Shown here: piece by piece, positions 43,430 to 57,605 of the stretch
Layout of the letters: each line of letters begins with the position of its first letter
Position numbering within the stretch: the first letter of the stretch is position 1
Assembly: GCF_901709675.1 (NCBI RefSeq)
Contig: NC_051097.1
Span: forward strand, 6,612,039 to 6,676,038
DNA: 64,000 bases
Direction: 5' to 3'
Source of the DNA: Syngnathus acus
Lineage: Eukaryota; Chordata; Actinopteri; Syngnathiformes; Syngnathidae
The notes under the pieces: model-generated
Databases searched by the model: none
What the model was told of the DNA's origin: nothing
Seen by the model: the letters and a program-made list of their open reading frames with translations, nothing else
Made by a program: the position numbers and the translations under genes

Positions 43430-45505
43430 GTAAGTGCGATTATTTGTGTATTTTAACGTACTATTTGTCTTTTAACAATGTTATTCTTTTATGTTCGGAT
43501 TCACCGTGTTTCTTTTTAATGTGTCTGAGTTTCTGACGTCTTATGAGTCGATAAAGAGGCGGGAAATGTCTTCAACACGCCGACCTTCACACTTTTAATA
43601 AACTTAACCTATTTCCTAAAACATGTAAGAACGTCTTTACATATTACAATAATGTATCGTGTTAAATATGATTAAAGTGTGACATTTGGATTATATTGAT
43701 ATTTTAATTCTTACGTGTGTACAGTCTGAATTAAATGGATGTCACGTGACTTACATTCTAATCATTAGGTCAGATTCGTCAAAATAATTCATGTCCTATG
43801 TTACTATATTTTCCAATTTTTGGGAAAAAAAATGGATGAGATTTACTCAGTGGTCACCAAGTCCAATCATTGTGGTGTCTGTATGATTTGTTGCTACCCA
43901 TTGAAGAAGTACACTGTATAAATGTGACATGGCATAAAATTTAATTTACATGGTATGACACATATTGTGTTAAGTCTTGTTTATTGTTTGATGTAGATGA
44001 GATTAAACCAGGAAGAGCATGATCAGATATAATTTTTTTGTTCACACTAAAGTGTACAAAGGAGACCTCATGCGGGCTTGCTGCTGTAGAAAAGTGTGTT
44101 TGAGTGCAGCTGCAGGACGTGATGTTACAGTATCCCACTGACCACCTGTGCGCCACGTTTTCTGCTTGACTTCCCCTCCAAGGAGCTCCGTCAGCATCCC
44201 TCATCGGAGCCGATCTGCTCTACCACAGTTGGGTCAGATCATATCAGCTTGTCGGGAGAGTCTGCATGCCAGATTTTGAAAGCCTGGGGAGGAGTTTGAC
44301 ATGGGATGTAGTGGTGGTCTACCCTGACCATATTTGGATATCAGATCATCTCTGGACGTGTGCCTCATAGATTTGGGTTGTGATTTTTGTGGCAATAATG
44401 AGCTGTACAACAGCCGGGCCTCTTTTATTGAAGAACAAAACAAAACAAAATAAAACAGTGGCGGTTCTAGAAAGTTTCATCTGGGGTGGCACTCGAGCAA
44501 CCATTTTCTGGAAATAAGATTTTGTAATTTATAGGGTGAATATTTTAGTGCTTGAGTATAATATGTTATAGGATAGTCAAATACAGTGTTCAATTTTGAT
44601 TCCCCATTCGGCAGGTCTTGTCAGAGTGCGTTCTGCCAATTAAAAAAACATTTTATTCAAAATGTTTTCACAGTGCGTCCTTGTCGGAGGTATGCTCGCC
44701 GCTGACTTTTGTTTTGAACACCCCATTTACGGTAGCAGTATTAAACCACATTTTGTTTCGAGTCCAACACTGTGGTATGCTTCTACCCTTGAAGCTCAAA
44801 GAACCTTCTTCACAGCCAGTGACATTGAAAGACAGGATTTAGTGTGTTTGCGTCTGCGGTCTTTTGTTAGTCCCGGAGTTTGTCTGTACTTGCGTGCACG
44901 CTAAGGTTCAGCGGCACAGTTCACAGTCTGCAAGGTGGGAGGCGGTGAGTCCATAATAAAGTCAGAGGGGCTGCTCTGGTGTATGTTGTTCAATGAATGG
45001 TGTGGGAGAGGTTCCCCTTAAGGAATTCCCAAACATCAGCACTGAATGTGGAATTCAGTGGGAGAAAAGACTGACTGGTGGTACAAGATGTGTGCCCACC
45101 TCCTACTGGCTGACATTGGCTATTACCATTTTTTTGTTTTTAAAAAAAATAGATGTGCAGTAATAGCCTAACATGAGACTAGTCCTCAAATTTGAAAATG
45201 GAAGAAAATAAGTCAAATTCTACATTTTTAGAATTTTGTTTTTGTTTGTTTGTACTAAACTGGAGTCAAACGCTTCTATTTATTTAATATATTTACTTAA
45301 TGAATCAATGTTGGTTTAAATCTTTAGTCTATTTTAAATGAAGTGAGATTAGATAGTCTATATCATGTGTTTTGTTACAAAATATTTTTAAATAAATCAG
45401 ATAAAAATTAATTAAAATGTAAAAATGATGGTTTTGGTTTGGAAAACAATACAAATATTAAAATATTTATATTTGTAATGTTATGTTTGTCTTTTTATGT
45501 TAGCA

Positions 45506-48500
45506 ATGGCTGTGAATCATTTGAGCCGACTGCGTCCGTTGCTGTGTCAGTCCGTGGCGCGACATCTCAGATGTGCCCCTGTGGTCCCCGCAAAGCTCAG
45601 CTCCCCGACTTTCTTCCCTGACGGTCTTTTCTGGCCCACTGCGTGCGTCCGCCTCTATGCCACCAAGAAAGCCAAAGGTTAGTGTAGAGGAGACTCACGT
45701 GCCACGTCTCTCGCTGACCGCTCTTTGTCGTCGTCTTTCTAGCCAAGACAAAAGGACAAGCGGCCAAGGTGAATATTAGCGCCGCTCTAGTGGAAGACAT
45801 CATCAGTCTGGAAGAAGTGAAGGAAGACATGGCGGCTGTCGTCAATGCGCTGAAAGATGACTTCACGCGCAACCTCAGCATCAGAACGTCGCCCGGTATT
45901 ATCTCATATTCTCAAAGTCGACATTTCATACAAACATGTCAGCTAATTCATCTGCTTAAACCTAAGCCACATTTATCCATCAAAATCCACACGCGCCTTG
46001 TTTGCATCGTGCCGTGCCCCTTGTGACCTTACCTTGACCCCACTTTGACCATGATTTCCCCAACTACATCCAGGTCGTGACCCCGGTGCCTCCGGCCTGG
46101 AAAAATGGTAGCTTAGTTTGGGATGAGGGTCATAGGTGGATGAAATGGGCGGAAGAAGCGTGTTCTATTCAGCTAAGGACTACCTATGACGATAATAATA
46201 GCAATAAATGCATAAAAATCCTTATATGGTCAATTCCTCAGGGTTATGTTTTAGGTTCATATGATCCCAAGCTCATATTTGTCCTTCTCCTGACCAGCCT
46301 TCCTCTTTTTTCATGTTCTGGCTCAAACTATTTCAATTACAAGCACAAAAGAACGCTTATTTCCATCTGCTTCCTCGGCATCCATCCCCGCCTCCATCCA
46401 TCCATCTGTCCGTCCGCCTCTCTTCTGTCCAGCTGCACAGTAATCCGGGGAGGCAGCAGGACTTAGGTCTGACAGCAGGGATGAGATGTTGGAATGGGAA
46501 TGACGTCAGTTGTGCGAGCAAGCGAGTGTGCACGTGAGTGTGTGTGTGTGTTTTGCGCAAATTTCCTCATCTGGGTTTAATCAGGAGTAAGTGTGGATCT
46601 AAATGTATGAAAGTGTGTAGAAAGCCAGAGATGGATGGAGGGAGAACATCCGTGGGGTTGTTGCGGTCAGAGCTGGGTTGCCAGGGAAGCTTCCATGCAG
46701 CATCTTCCTGTCGGTGCTTTGAAGGATTAGTTTGACGTGGATGCAGTCATCCTTCAGTCAGTTACTTCACTTTTTGCCCACTTCCATCTGTATCCCAGCT
46801 TTTTTTTGTTATTAGAGTTTATAATATTTCTGTGTTATTTCTGTGATATTTTATTTTCCCCCCTTTGTTTTCAGTTAGGACCTTTTCATGAAGAAGAAAA
46901 AAAAAAAGATCTATTGTGTGAAAGTTAGACAAGGGAATGAATAATAGTATGTCAAGGTTTCATTCCATGAATTCACTCATGGATACTTTCAAGTGGACAA
47001 ACTGAAATCAAAACCGTATATTCAATTTGATAAATGAATGAATTAATCTCCTGGCCCTTCATTATTCTTGTCGAAAGGTGAACCCATTTTTAAAAAAAAA
47101 TATATATCATCATGTTTCTCACGTAATATGGTTGCAACTTTTGATATTCTCCTTGCCCCGATCTCTTACCGCCGCCTCGCTCGGTAAAAAAAATGGCCGC
47201 CTGTCTGGCCGACCTAATTGCTAGCAGATGCGTAGGTGCACATCGTCAAGGCACAAGTAACAAAGACGGACAGGCTGAAGGTCACAACTAGGGATTAAGA
47301 AACCCTCTGACCCATCTTTCCACTCTCCATATTTTCTATATCTGACTATTGAAATCCAACAATGAAACAATCCCATCAAGAAAATAACTCTTTATTTTTT
47401 CACACACCACCAGCCGTGTCAAAAGTTGCAACCTCCGCAGCCTAAGCAGGCACAGAGTGATGTAAGGCAGAGGTGCAAGAGAAGGAAACAACCGCGTCTG
47501 AGGTTAGCCAGATGGAAGGCAAAGAGGTGGGGGGGGTCGAGGTCAACACACCTTTGCTTCTCATCACAGAAGAAAGGAAAGGTGTTCATAAAAATAACAC
47601 AAAATATCTTTTTTCAATCATATCTGAGTATTCTCAAACCCATTTTTATGCCGTACGTTGTGAATAACGTTATTTTTATTTCACTGTGAGAAAGAAAGTG
47701 TAATAATGTTGACATGGCAAATCTTTACATGTTAAGGAGCCCTGGACCACATTGTGGTGTCAACACCAGATGGGAAGTTCCCTCTCAACCAGCTGGGCCA
47801 AGTCTCCATGAAATCCCCTCAGCTCATTATGATCAATATGAGCAGCTACCCTGAGGTAAGACCATCATTCACAAACCAACAAACACCAAAAAAATATTCA
47901 GGGAGTGACTGGCCGCTTGCAATCTTAATTCTCCAGATTTGCACCAAATGCTTCCAAAGCACATGTGCTAGTACTCCACAGAGTTTCTTGGAAATTTCTG
48001 AAGTAGTTTCTGTGCAAGCCTGCTGACTCACAAACAAACAAACTGCAGTTACAAAAGTACCTCCGGTCTTGGTTCTTTGGTTCTTGGCGGAGGTATTCAT
48101 GTGAGGCTTGAAGTGGAGCCAGAGCCGACATAAATGAAACCCGACCTTAGCGTCTCACGCCAACTTGGTCTCGTATGCTAATTGATGGATCGCTGGAGGA
48201 GCTCTTTGTTCTGGAGTGAAAGATAGCACCAAGAACTTGAACTGTGTGTGTGTGCGGATATGTAGATACGCCTGTGTGTATGTTGTCACCAAATGGGAAA
48301 TGACCTCATTTTACCCCCAGGTTAGGAAGGAATGGATTATTTTTCTTGTTTTTTTTTTGTTTTTTTTCCCCGATCCGGCTTTCCTTCTTCACTGTACGAA
48401 TCACAGCTCTGGTTCTTCCAGTAGGCTTGTATTGTCCAGACTTTTCCAAACTGGTGGTCCGGAAAGTCAAAGCTCTTTTTGTTTTTCTTCTTTTTTTTTT

Positions 48501-51500
48501 AGTACAATTAAGACATTACACAATCATGTATTCCCTCTTCTTCGACATAAAACTCCTTGACAACAATCCAACAATTAAAGTAGCAACATTTAGCAATCTA
48601 ACCTTTAAACGGAGCTGACAAATTGACCTCTTTGGACTTTTTTTTTTTTGTGCCATCTCTTAAAAGATTCCACAAAATAATGCCGAAACCGTGTCGAATA
48701 GGAAAGTAGTACATTGGTTTTAATGATGTTGAAATAAAACAGCTCGATTTAGCTTAATGCTAAGATTAGGTGGCTACGGTGGCCTACCTGATGACCTCAT
48801 GCCACATCAGTGAGTGGGAATCATTTATTATGGCAGAAAATATGAGAACCCTGACCTAAACCTCATCTCACACCAACATAGCTAGCGAGCCAAGGGGATA
48901 GGATATCAAGTAGCGGGGGGTGCGGAATTGAATTTGGGGGAACTCTTCAGTCGCAGGCTGCATTTTTAGCCACAAGTGCCCCCGGCCAGTGGTCCTCTGG
49001 TAAGTGTTTCTTCACAGCGACTCTAACCGCAGACCACACGCGCGCTCCCAGCAGACACACAACACATACACGACGTCGCACAGAGAGGTGAGGCCGTTGT
49101 GGCCGGCGCTAATAGGCTTATAATGATGCCTATCCATTACTTGGCCTTCCAGATGCCCTTCAATTGTTTTCCAGTCATTCATTAAGAAGCAGCAGGCCCG
49201 TGTACGCGCGTAGGTGAGCATCACCCGCAGGAAGACGGCAAGTCCGCATTCCTTTCCGCTCACTTCTTGGCTTTGATGTGAAACTTCAGCGTAATTCCCC
49301 CCCCCCCCCCCCCCCCCCCCCCCCCATCCCTACTTCCATATTAACGAGAACCTGGCCTGAAAAATTCCGGTTTGGCCGTCATGAGCGCGGAAGAGGTGAT
49401 GAATATGATGCAGAGAAGAACTCAAATACAGGTATGAGTCAAATCTATCACTTGACGCTCCAAGAGAGCAAGTAGAGGTCTGGGCTCTCCGGGCCGTTCC
49501 AGTGGAGAAAAAGAAACAAGAGCTGAATTAATTAATTCGATGCACACAAATAAGCTCCTTTCATCTCACCGCCATTTTTTTTTTCTCCCCAGTGGAAAAC
49601 ACCAGAAGGAGCTGTCTCGGAAGGAGGTTTTAAAAAAACGGATATGCATTTTTTAAACTCTTTGGAATGCTCAGCATAGGGAATTGTCATGCAGCTAAAT
49701 TGTGATTTTTCTTTCTCCTGTATGCAAAGTGCAGCATCTGGTAAGATGTTTGCAATCTGTCAGTAAAGCCTCTTTTGTGTCCAAATGATCTTGGTCAAGA
49801 TTGCATTTTTGGACTACTTACCTCCTAATGTCATGCTGGATGATGGCAGATTTTAAGGCTATCTGATGTCCAATCAGCGAGACATTAATGAGGCCATTCT
49901 AAGAAGGATCTCTCTCTGGCCACAGTTTTGATCACAAGACTAATCAGTCGACGAGCTCAGCTTCAAGTGACCGCACACTCGGGTGCATTCATTTGGCAAT
50001 AATGCAGCCGCAACAGGTAGACAAGAATGAGCAACAAGAGCCGGTGGTGATTTCATACGGAATGATTCATTCAATGCATGGATCACATGATGAAGGAATA
50101 CAATGTAGCAAGCTATTTGTGAGAACTTGTTGTGAACGGTCATGTGTATTTTGGCCACACTGAGAAAAGAAAACGAAAAGTCATATCTGAGAATATTCCT
50201 ACAAATACATTTCTATTTATTTCACAACAGTTGTTGCCGTACAAGAATCAAGTATGAGACTCAAGTCGAGCTATTATGAGGAGAATTTTAATCAGAATAA
50301 AGTCTCCATTTTACGAGATTAAATTTGTAATTTTACACTCCCCCAAAAATGATAATTTAATGGGCATATTAACAATTGCAGCTTAATAAAGAAAGCATAT
50401 CCATTTTATGAAAGGGAAGTTGTTTTATTGCTTAATAAAAAGTCATAGTTTAAGAGAAAACATGTTAATTTGTAAGGTAAATAGACAAAAAATATCTCCC
50501 CAAAAAGTTCAAAAAAAAAATTCAATTGGGAAAAAAAATAATTGAACCTTTAACATTTAAAAACTTTTGCAAGAAAAACAAATTAGGAGAGTGATAATCA
50601 AATGACTTTTTTTCCCCTCTGTTTAAAAAAAAAAAAAAATTAAAGTGTGGTGCTAACACTCATTTATGAGTGTGTGTATGTCGCAAGCAGACTCTCTTGT
50701 AAGGTCATTCGGGGTCAGCGGCCTGCCCTGCAACCTCTCAGCCCCGTCCCACAGGACCGGGCGCTGACAGTGGCCCAAGGCACTTCCACAGTGTCCGGGC
50801 AGCAGCCACACGCACACGCACAGCATACAGAACACCTTAATGACTGCCAGCTGGAGAAAGACCACTACCTGCCGTTGGAGCTTTGATTTTTGTTTTTTCA
50901 CCCCGACTTTCTCGTGTGTGTGTGTGTGTGTGTGTTCTTGGGTTTTTGTGTGTGTGTGTGTGTGTGGCCTCAGGCTACCTCGGCAGCAGCCCGTGCCCTG
51001 AGAGAGAGTAGCATGAACCTCAACCCTGAGGTGGACGGGACAATCATCAAGGTGCCTGTTCCTAAGTGAGTCTCTTCTTACACAAACACACACATGCGTA
51101 CACGCGGATGCACAAACAAAGACTTTCCCAGTTGTTTCACTGTTTTGCGGTCATCCATCAGCTCTTCCTCCAGGCAAAACAGCCATGTGAAAATCTTGGC
51201 TGCTATTCTTTTTAGGGATACCGATGCCAGTTTTATTTCACGGTATCGGCACTTTTACGGTCATTTTTACAATCGGTTGTTAGAAATTAGAAGAATAGAA
51301 AATTGCCAATAATTTAAGTTTAAATTATTTAAATGTTTAAGAAAAATTGCTGCATTGAATATATATTTGTCTTTATTTAAAATTATTTACAGTTGTTTTT
51401 TGAGGGAGGGAATTTTATGTGTAAAATATTTTGTGTAAAAATACCAGTGGTATCTGCACTTGGTATCGGTGTATTTGAGTTCCAGTGGTGGTATCGGTCT

Positions 51501-52839
51501 GATAAAAAAAAATGGTTTTGAAAATTTTAAATTAAATGGCAGTGTTAATAAGGAGCTGATAATATTTTGCGTAACAAGCTGTCGTCATGTTTTCAAAATT
51601 CCTTCTAAAATGATATTTTATTAACTGTTGGCACAAGAACCAACATAGTTTGGTCATACGTTCCCTAATTTGAGTCTTTTCATGCAGTCACTCTTTTTAC
51701 TGTGCATATTTGCATATAAGATGTTAAGCCAGTCCGCTTGTTTACGTGCATGCGCGTTTCCTGGCGGTTCCAGCCGCCGTCTCAGCAGCAGGTGTTAGTC
51801 TGATGGAGTAAGGACACACGCATCGGACCGCTCCCCCAAAAGGCAGCCTCCCAGCCCCTGCAATCAGCCCCGGCACGCTCCCGAGCATCCATTTGCATTT
51901 GCAAAGAGAAGAAGAAGGCGCCCGTTGATTTGCAGTGGAATCAGCAATTAGAGCGTATTGTTTGCAGTAAATAGATGCTACTCGTGGATTGTTTGCAAAT
52001 AGTCCAGCGGGCTAGAAAACGGCAATTAGGGACAAAAGAATCGCAATGACACGTGGAGTCAAATTTGGCGAGTGATTAAAACAAGCGGGGTGATTACAAA
52101 AGTTGTCGGGTTGATGAAGGTTTCAGTTCTGAAGTGAAATCTAGGGGAGGGATTGTTTGTAAAATAGCAGCTACAAACTTTTGGCTAATAACAGCCTAGT
52201 TTTAGCACTTTGTTTGCTTGTTTTAAAGGTATAATCAAAGGCAAGTTGGTTCATTTGCATTTACACAAGGACTTTTTAAATGACAATTTGAATAGCACTC
52301 AATAAGTGCGTCAACCTGCAATTTCCTAGGATTTCTTCGACATGCTACTCTTGGAAAAGATTAGCTTAAAATCATTGTATGGTCGGTCAAAGCCTGTTTA
52401 ATATCATCACACGTCAGCAATGTCTGACCAGAAAGTTGAGTGCGGCTTTTAAATGTGCACTCACTTGTGTGCCAGGGATTCAACTTTTCTGTTTTGTTCC
52501 TGTTTTGTTTTTTGTTTTTGGGTTTACTCCCTTCGCAGAGTGACACGTGAGCACAGAGAAAACCTCACCAAGACGGCCAAGCAGTTCAGCAACAAGGCCA
52601 AAGATTCTCTGAGGAGAGTGCGCTCAAACGCCGTGACGCAAGTGAAAAAAGCAAAGGAGGGACAATCGGAGGACACCATCCGACTCGTCGAGAAACAGGT
52701 ACGGAGGAAGAACGAAAGAAGTTTTCTTTATCAGGAGACTGTCACGTCTTTTTCTCGACAGATTCAGCAGATGGCCGACAATATCGCGGCAGACATTGAC
52801 AAACAGCTCGCGGCGAAGACCAAGGAGCTGCTCGGATGA
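45506..52839 (+). CDS. mrrf: Mitochondrial ribosome recycling factor, complete, 6 coding exons
   Basis: Splits post-termination mitochondrial ribosomes together with mitochondrial EF-G2. Coding exons: 45506-45677, 45743-45895, 47737-47855, 50974-51065, 52539-52698 and 52762-52839. Phases agree and the product is 257 aa (human 262). The N-terminus (MAVNHLSRLRPLLCQSVARH) is Arg/Leu-rich with no acidic residue, a typical mitochondrial presequence, ending near YATKKAK. The RRF domain follows: VNISAALVEDIISLEEV, IRTSPG, DGKFPLNQLGQVSMKSPQL, VTREHRENLTKTAKQ, KDSLRRVRSN, and the C-terminal TKELLG. The exon 2 donor (GTATTA) is non-consensus but is fixed by phase. Introns 1 and 5 are only 65 and 63 bp. 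The first coding exon begins two bases before the ATG, so transcription starts in an upstream UTR exon. AATAAA at 53777-53782 is a candidate poly(A) signal. Confidence 0.97.
45896..47736. other. mrrf intron 2
   Basis: No exon seen. A GC-richer patch at about 47160-47290 (CCGCCGCCTCGCTCGG ... GACCTAATTGCTAGCAGATG) differs from its AT-rich surroundings and may be regulatory. Confidence 0.4.
49297..49325. repeat. 29-base poly-C homopolymer
   Basis: Uninterrupted run of 29 C in mrrf intron 3. Such runs are rare and error-prone in assembly. Confidence 0.9.
51215..51510. repeat. Degenerate TATCGG-type repeat in mrrf intron
   Basis: GGGATACCGATGCCAGTTTT at the left and CTTGGTATCGGTGTATTTGA and GTGGTATCGGTCTGATA at the right suggest a ~300-bp element of the same family as 20895-20985. 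The ends are partly inverted relative to each other. Confidence 0.45.
51830..52030. promoter_or_regulatory. CNE-like island in mrrf intron 4
   Basis: Dense with words such as ATTTGCATTTGCAAAG, CAGCAATTAGAGCGTATTG and ATTGTTTGCAAATAG (forkhead/POU/homeodomain-like). Low repeat content and no open frame. Candidate enhancer by texture only. Confidence 0.3.
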
Positions 52840-55639
52840 ATGTGAGGAGACACACGTGCTGGATTTAGATTTGATATTTGATCTTTTTGCCACAGTCACA
52901 TCCACAGGCGGCGGACATGTTTAATACGCATTGGGTTGATATTCGACAGCAACACGAAAAGAGCGGGAACGGGTTTTAGATTTTTGGTGTTTACACAAAG
53001 GGAATCTAAAACTTTAGCAAGAGTGTACGGTCTTAAACAAGCCGTGTTAATCTTGGGTTAGCTTAGCAATTAGCATGTTTTTTAGCCAATACATGGAAGC
53101 ATCTCTTACTGTCAGGTTTTGACCGGACCGGCATAGATGAGGGGCTTCTCCTTCTGCACCAAAAAAAAAAAAATAGTTTGAACATTGCTAGTAGTTGTGG
53201 TTGTGTGTTATTACTTCAACTGCTAAATGCTATCTTGGTTGACAGCAACCGTAAACAAGTCAATTCACTCAGATATACCAACTCGCTCACTCTCCATTTT
53301 TCACGCCAGCTCCTTTTTGGCTCGGTGCTCACAAACTGCAACAATCTTGTCCCTACATTGATTTTATTTCACCGCACTATGTGTGGCATAGTAAGAGGAG
53401 CAACTCCTCAACATAGCCGCATGAGTAGCCAGCTCGTTATGAGCTAGCTAGTGCGGCATAAGTAGCCACTCGACCTCTGAATATCCTCAGTTGGTGTCGT
53501 GGGAGACCAGCATGCTTCTAGCGAAAACTTTTCCGACCATTCTCGGATTTACTTTTCAGTTTTAGGACTAATTTTGGACCTGTTTTTTTGATTTTTTGTC
53601 AGGAATTCTTTACGCCAACTACTGGCCTAGCATGAATATTACATCATTGTCTCGCTTAATGGGGATCATTGTGTTCCTTGTTTACCAGGTCGTTGTTGTG
53701 TAATTACACCCTCAGAAGTTTTCGACTTTGTTGCCACATCACTGGCGAAGACAAATCATCCCTTTTACCGTCTTCAAATAAATACAGCACTGGGTAGGAA
53801 TGGCTTTTTAATGGCATTTGTGGGCTTCCTCCTCATTATACCCTCTCGCCACAAGGGTTGTCTGTTTGGATAAAACAAACGCACCCGTCTAAATGTCAAC
53901 TGTTTTTTCTTTTCTTCTTCCTTTTTTGTCCCGGTGGCAAAAGCAGACAACATTGTCAACCAGTTGCTAAACATTTGCTTCACATTCAAGACTGAAAATG
54001 CAGATGCATGTCTAGCATTGACCACATGTCTTCTCTCCTTTAAATGATTATTGATGGACTCTATTTAAGCCAAACCACTTTGTAGTGCGTGTTTGTGCGT
54101 GCGTGATGGCTCTTATTTTCTTTTTCTCCGCTTTCAGTTTGAAGTCGAATTCCCCCTCCTTCTCCTCCTCCATTAGTTTGAGTGATAATGGACTTTTCCT
54201 GTGTGCGCGGATCTGACTGTCGGCACCACAATGGTCCATTAGGGTGGGAGGAAGGCTTTTAATATTGTCTTTGTTCTGAAATAGCTACACTTAAAAAAAA
54301 AAAAAAAAAGGTATGGCACTCTTATAGTAGTTGGATTGTATGAATGGGAGCAAAACCATTAGCATAGACTCCTGTTTTCCTCTTCCTGTGGTTTTGTCTT
54401 TATTTTTATATTTATTTTGGGTGCAGTCCAACGGTCTCACAAACGCACGCGATTTATTTGACGCTATTTGCTAAAAGATGTTACAATGAAGCGGGCCCGC
54501 GTCCTTCGGTGCGGTTTCGTTTTAATGGGCTAAACAGAGCAGAGTCGTTAGATAAACACGAGTTTTGCGAAGGAGCGTCTGTGCAGGGGACGCCGGCGGC
54601 CTCGCGTGGAAATGGCGGCGTTCTCCGGGCCATTCCGTGTCCAGATGTCAGCAATTTTGGGGGGCATTGTGTACCTTGGCCTGCAACAGAGGCTTCATGA
54701 TCGATGGAGGGCTGAAAATCTCCAAGTCTCTGGCGCAACAAACGCTGGCCAAGCGTGAGGAAATTGCTTTCAGCTGATAGCTTCATTTCGCTTGACATTT
54801 ATCAAGTGAAAGAGTTTTTTTTTTTTTTTTGGATGTTTACCGCAAAACAGCATACCGCCTTCTCGGCTCATGCGTGCGTGCGCGCCTTCCGTCTTTGTAG
54901 AAGTTGCGGCGTGTCCTTTGGCCCTTCCGCAGAAAAATATACAAATCTAAATTAGCTCAGTAAACTTTGATAGCAGGGTCTTTTGTTTGCGTTTGGTGCA
55001 CAGAAGGAAAGATAACCACACGAGCTGTGATAAATGTGACGTGCTAACTTTGGGGCGGAAAAGTTAACAAATCATAGTATACACAAGCGGCCACTTCAAT
55101 AGGTACACCTGCACAATCTGACAAGATATATGAAGTCTGCCTTTAGACAGAAAAGAATGCTTTGTGCAACTCTTTTCCCACAATAATGAAAAGTAGGTCA
55201 ACTGTTTTGACTAAATGTGATGTCACAATTTGGCTCATTTACATAATAAACACGCGTCTCCGCCAATGACATGACCAGCTCCGTTTGACAAAACTCCAGA
55301 GCCATTTTCAAGCAATGACCTCTGCTGTCACATTAAATTCTTAAAGTAAGCAGAACCTCCATTTAGTTTTGTTGGATGTTGGCATACATAGGCGATTCAA
55401 AATATTTGAAACAGCCCTGAACATTTCACTTGTCTTTGTACCTACTGTTGTAGCTATTGTGTCATGCAGATACTGTACAGCAAAATACATCAGGTTAAAA
55501 TGCAAGTCGAGATATATTAAAGGGCAATTTACGCTGGTGTTGTTGCATTCCCATCATCCTCTCGTCCGTACTTCTGTATGCTGATTTCTTTCTTACATAT
55601 CTGAGAGTAGCATGACACACACACATCCCCTTTCCCCTC

Positions 55640-55890
55640 ATCACCTCTGGAGTGTGTGAAGCTCCCCAGAAGATGTCATTGAGGCGCCAATCAGCGCATG
55701 AATATGAAATAAAGCTCTCCAAGGGGACACGCGTGCAGCGTAAAATGGCTGCTTATGCAAATTCAATTGAAAAGAATCTGATGTTCATAAGGGGATCTTT
55801 GACCTTTTCAGTCAGCTTACACGGGTCTATTAATATTTATAAATGTAATTGGCTGAGCTCGGGGTGGTGTGAGGCCTTGTTCTGGTGCGG
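55640..55890. promoter_or_regulatory. CNE-like island
   Basis: Contains GGCGCCAATCAGCGCATGAA (CCAAT-like), TTATGCAAATTCAATTG (octamer-like) and CTATTAATATTTATAAATG in a non-repetitive, frame-free stretch. Possible long-range enhancer. Confidence 0.3.
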
Positions 55891-57528
55891 TTAGACACAT
55901 GCAAGCCCCCCCCCCCCCCTTCTTCCACTACAGGTGGATGCTCTTACTTTCTGCAGCTTACTTAGATTCTTCTTAAGGAGGAAGTTGGATATCCTAATAA
56001 TCAGGTAAACTAATAGCGGGCGGCCAGAACGTTTCCTTCCGCCGCACTCGGCATGTCAGTCATTCCCAGAATTGCTCCTGTCTGTCTGGTCTGCGAGCCA
56101 TTTGGATGGAGCGGAACGTGCATCCACTGAGTAACCCCCCCAACGCCCCTCCCTCCCTTTGACGTGCTTCCACGCCGACGTGAACAAAGCCTTCCTCAGT
56201 CTAAAGTGGCTCAATCGCAAATGATTAGCAGCATGGGAGGAATTACATATTTAGCTTTACGTCCGTCACCATTTCCTCCCGCGGCCTGATCTGAAGTGAG
56301 TGGCGAGCGGTGCCCTCCCTGTCGCTATCTCTGTGAGACTAAAAGGACCCCCCCCCCCTCCTCCACCCCACCCTACAGGAGAGTGTAATCAAGGGCTTCC
56401 AGCAGTGTAGAAGATGAGAGGTGCAGGGTGGACACTGATGACAATAGACCCAAATTATATTTTTTATGTCTAAAGTCAGAATCTTGTCCCCCGCGGGAGT
56501 CGTTTGTGTTTTTAGTAAGACCCCCCCCCCCCCCCCCCATGAGGCTTATACTAAATATAAAAAAATATGTTGCAATGGTCAGCTATATTACTGTCCAATT
56601 TCCCCCAGAACACTTGCCACATTTCTTCCTTGAGGTCCTTTCAAAACTAGTTTGCCAGCATGAAAATTGGTTTGAGGTTTGTTTTTATTAGGATTGGACG
56701 ATTATCAGGGACAGAGTGAAACTGCCTTCTGCTACAACCACACAAGTCTGTAAACAATCACAGTGCAGCTCAGCTTCTGGTTAGCAGTAGGTTTGGCTAG
56801 AAACATGTTTCTGGCAAAAATGACCATTTTTTTCAAGTCATTTGAAATGCCATCATCTCCCTCAGTCAAGCCCCCAAACCTGTTGCAGTTCATCCTCCAT
56901 AGCATCATCTCTCGCTCATAAATAAAGCAGATGGACACAGCCAAAGCCATCGGACAGGAAGCCTGTTAATCTGCAATCCAATCCAGCCCGAGTCAAGAGT
57001 GAAACCCGGCTCGGCTTGACTGAGCGGGACCTGCGAGGAAGGAAGTGGAGAACTCAGGAAGTGGCGTTCAGAGCTTTCACCAGTCATATCCATCACTTGG
57101 GCTGGTGATGGAGGCATGATTGTGTGTGTGTGTGTGTGTGTGTGCGTATGTGTGTCGTATCCATCACACAGCCAGGAGAGCAGAGTCATTAGAGGGGTTG
57201 GGCCGCATTTTAACTAAACATCTTTTTCCATAAAATAAATGCTTCCAGGTTAGCGCGGGTCCCGGAGAAGCCAGGTCGCCCAGCGTTTGCTGCCACTCAT
57301 CTGATCTCAATTACCAGGCAGCGCCGGGTCACAGCCTGCATGGATGCACACTGGAGAAGACAAGCAAGCAAGTGTGCCTTTCTCTTTTGCTTCCAATTGA
57401 CACATTGCCACCCCGGCGTGAACCTTACACCCCTTACGTTTCCATGACTGCAGCACACACGCTACACTTTAAGCCGATCTCAAACAGAGGGACCCCCCGG
57501 GCCGGCGGTAATGATTACACTTGTAAAT

Positions 57529-57605
57529 TTGCTGGGTCAAAAATAACCCAATTTCGGTCAAAAATTCGACCGACCCCACTACTTGGGTCAATTTGACCTG
57601 ATGAT
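57529..57605. repeat. Small palindromic MITE-like repeat
   Basis: GCTGGGTCAAAAATAACCCA and ACTTGGGTCAATTTGACCTG: repeated TGGGTCAAA half-sites in both orientations, a pattern common in short fish DNA-transposon relics. Confidence 0.4.

Noticed and set aside
54481-54798. Overlapping frames of 80-105 residues
   Set aside because: GC-rich island, probably non-coding; no domain and no splice-consistent exon.
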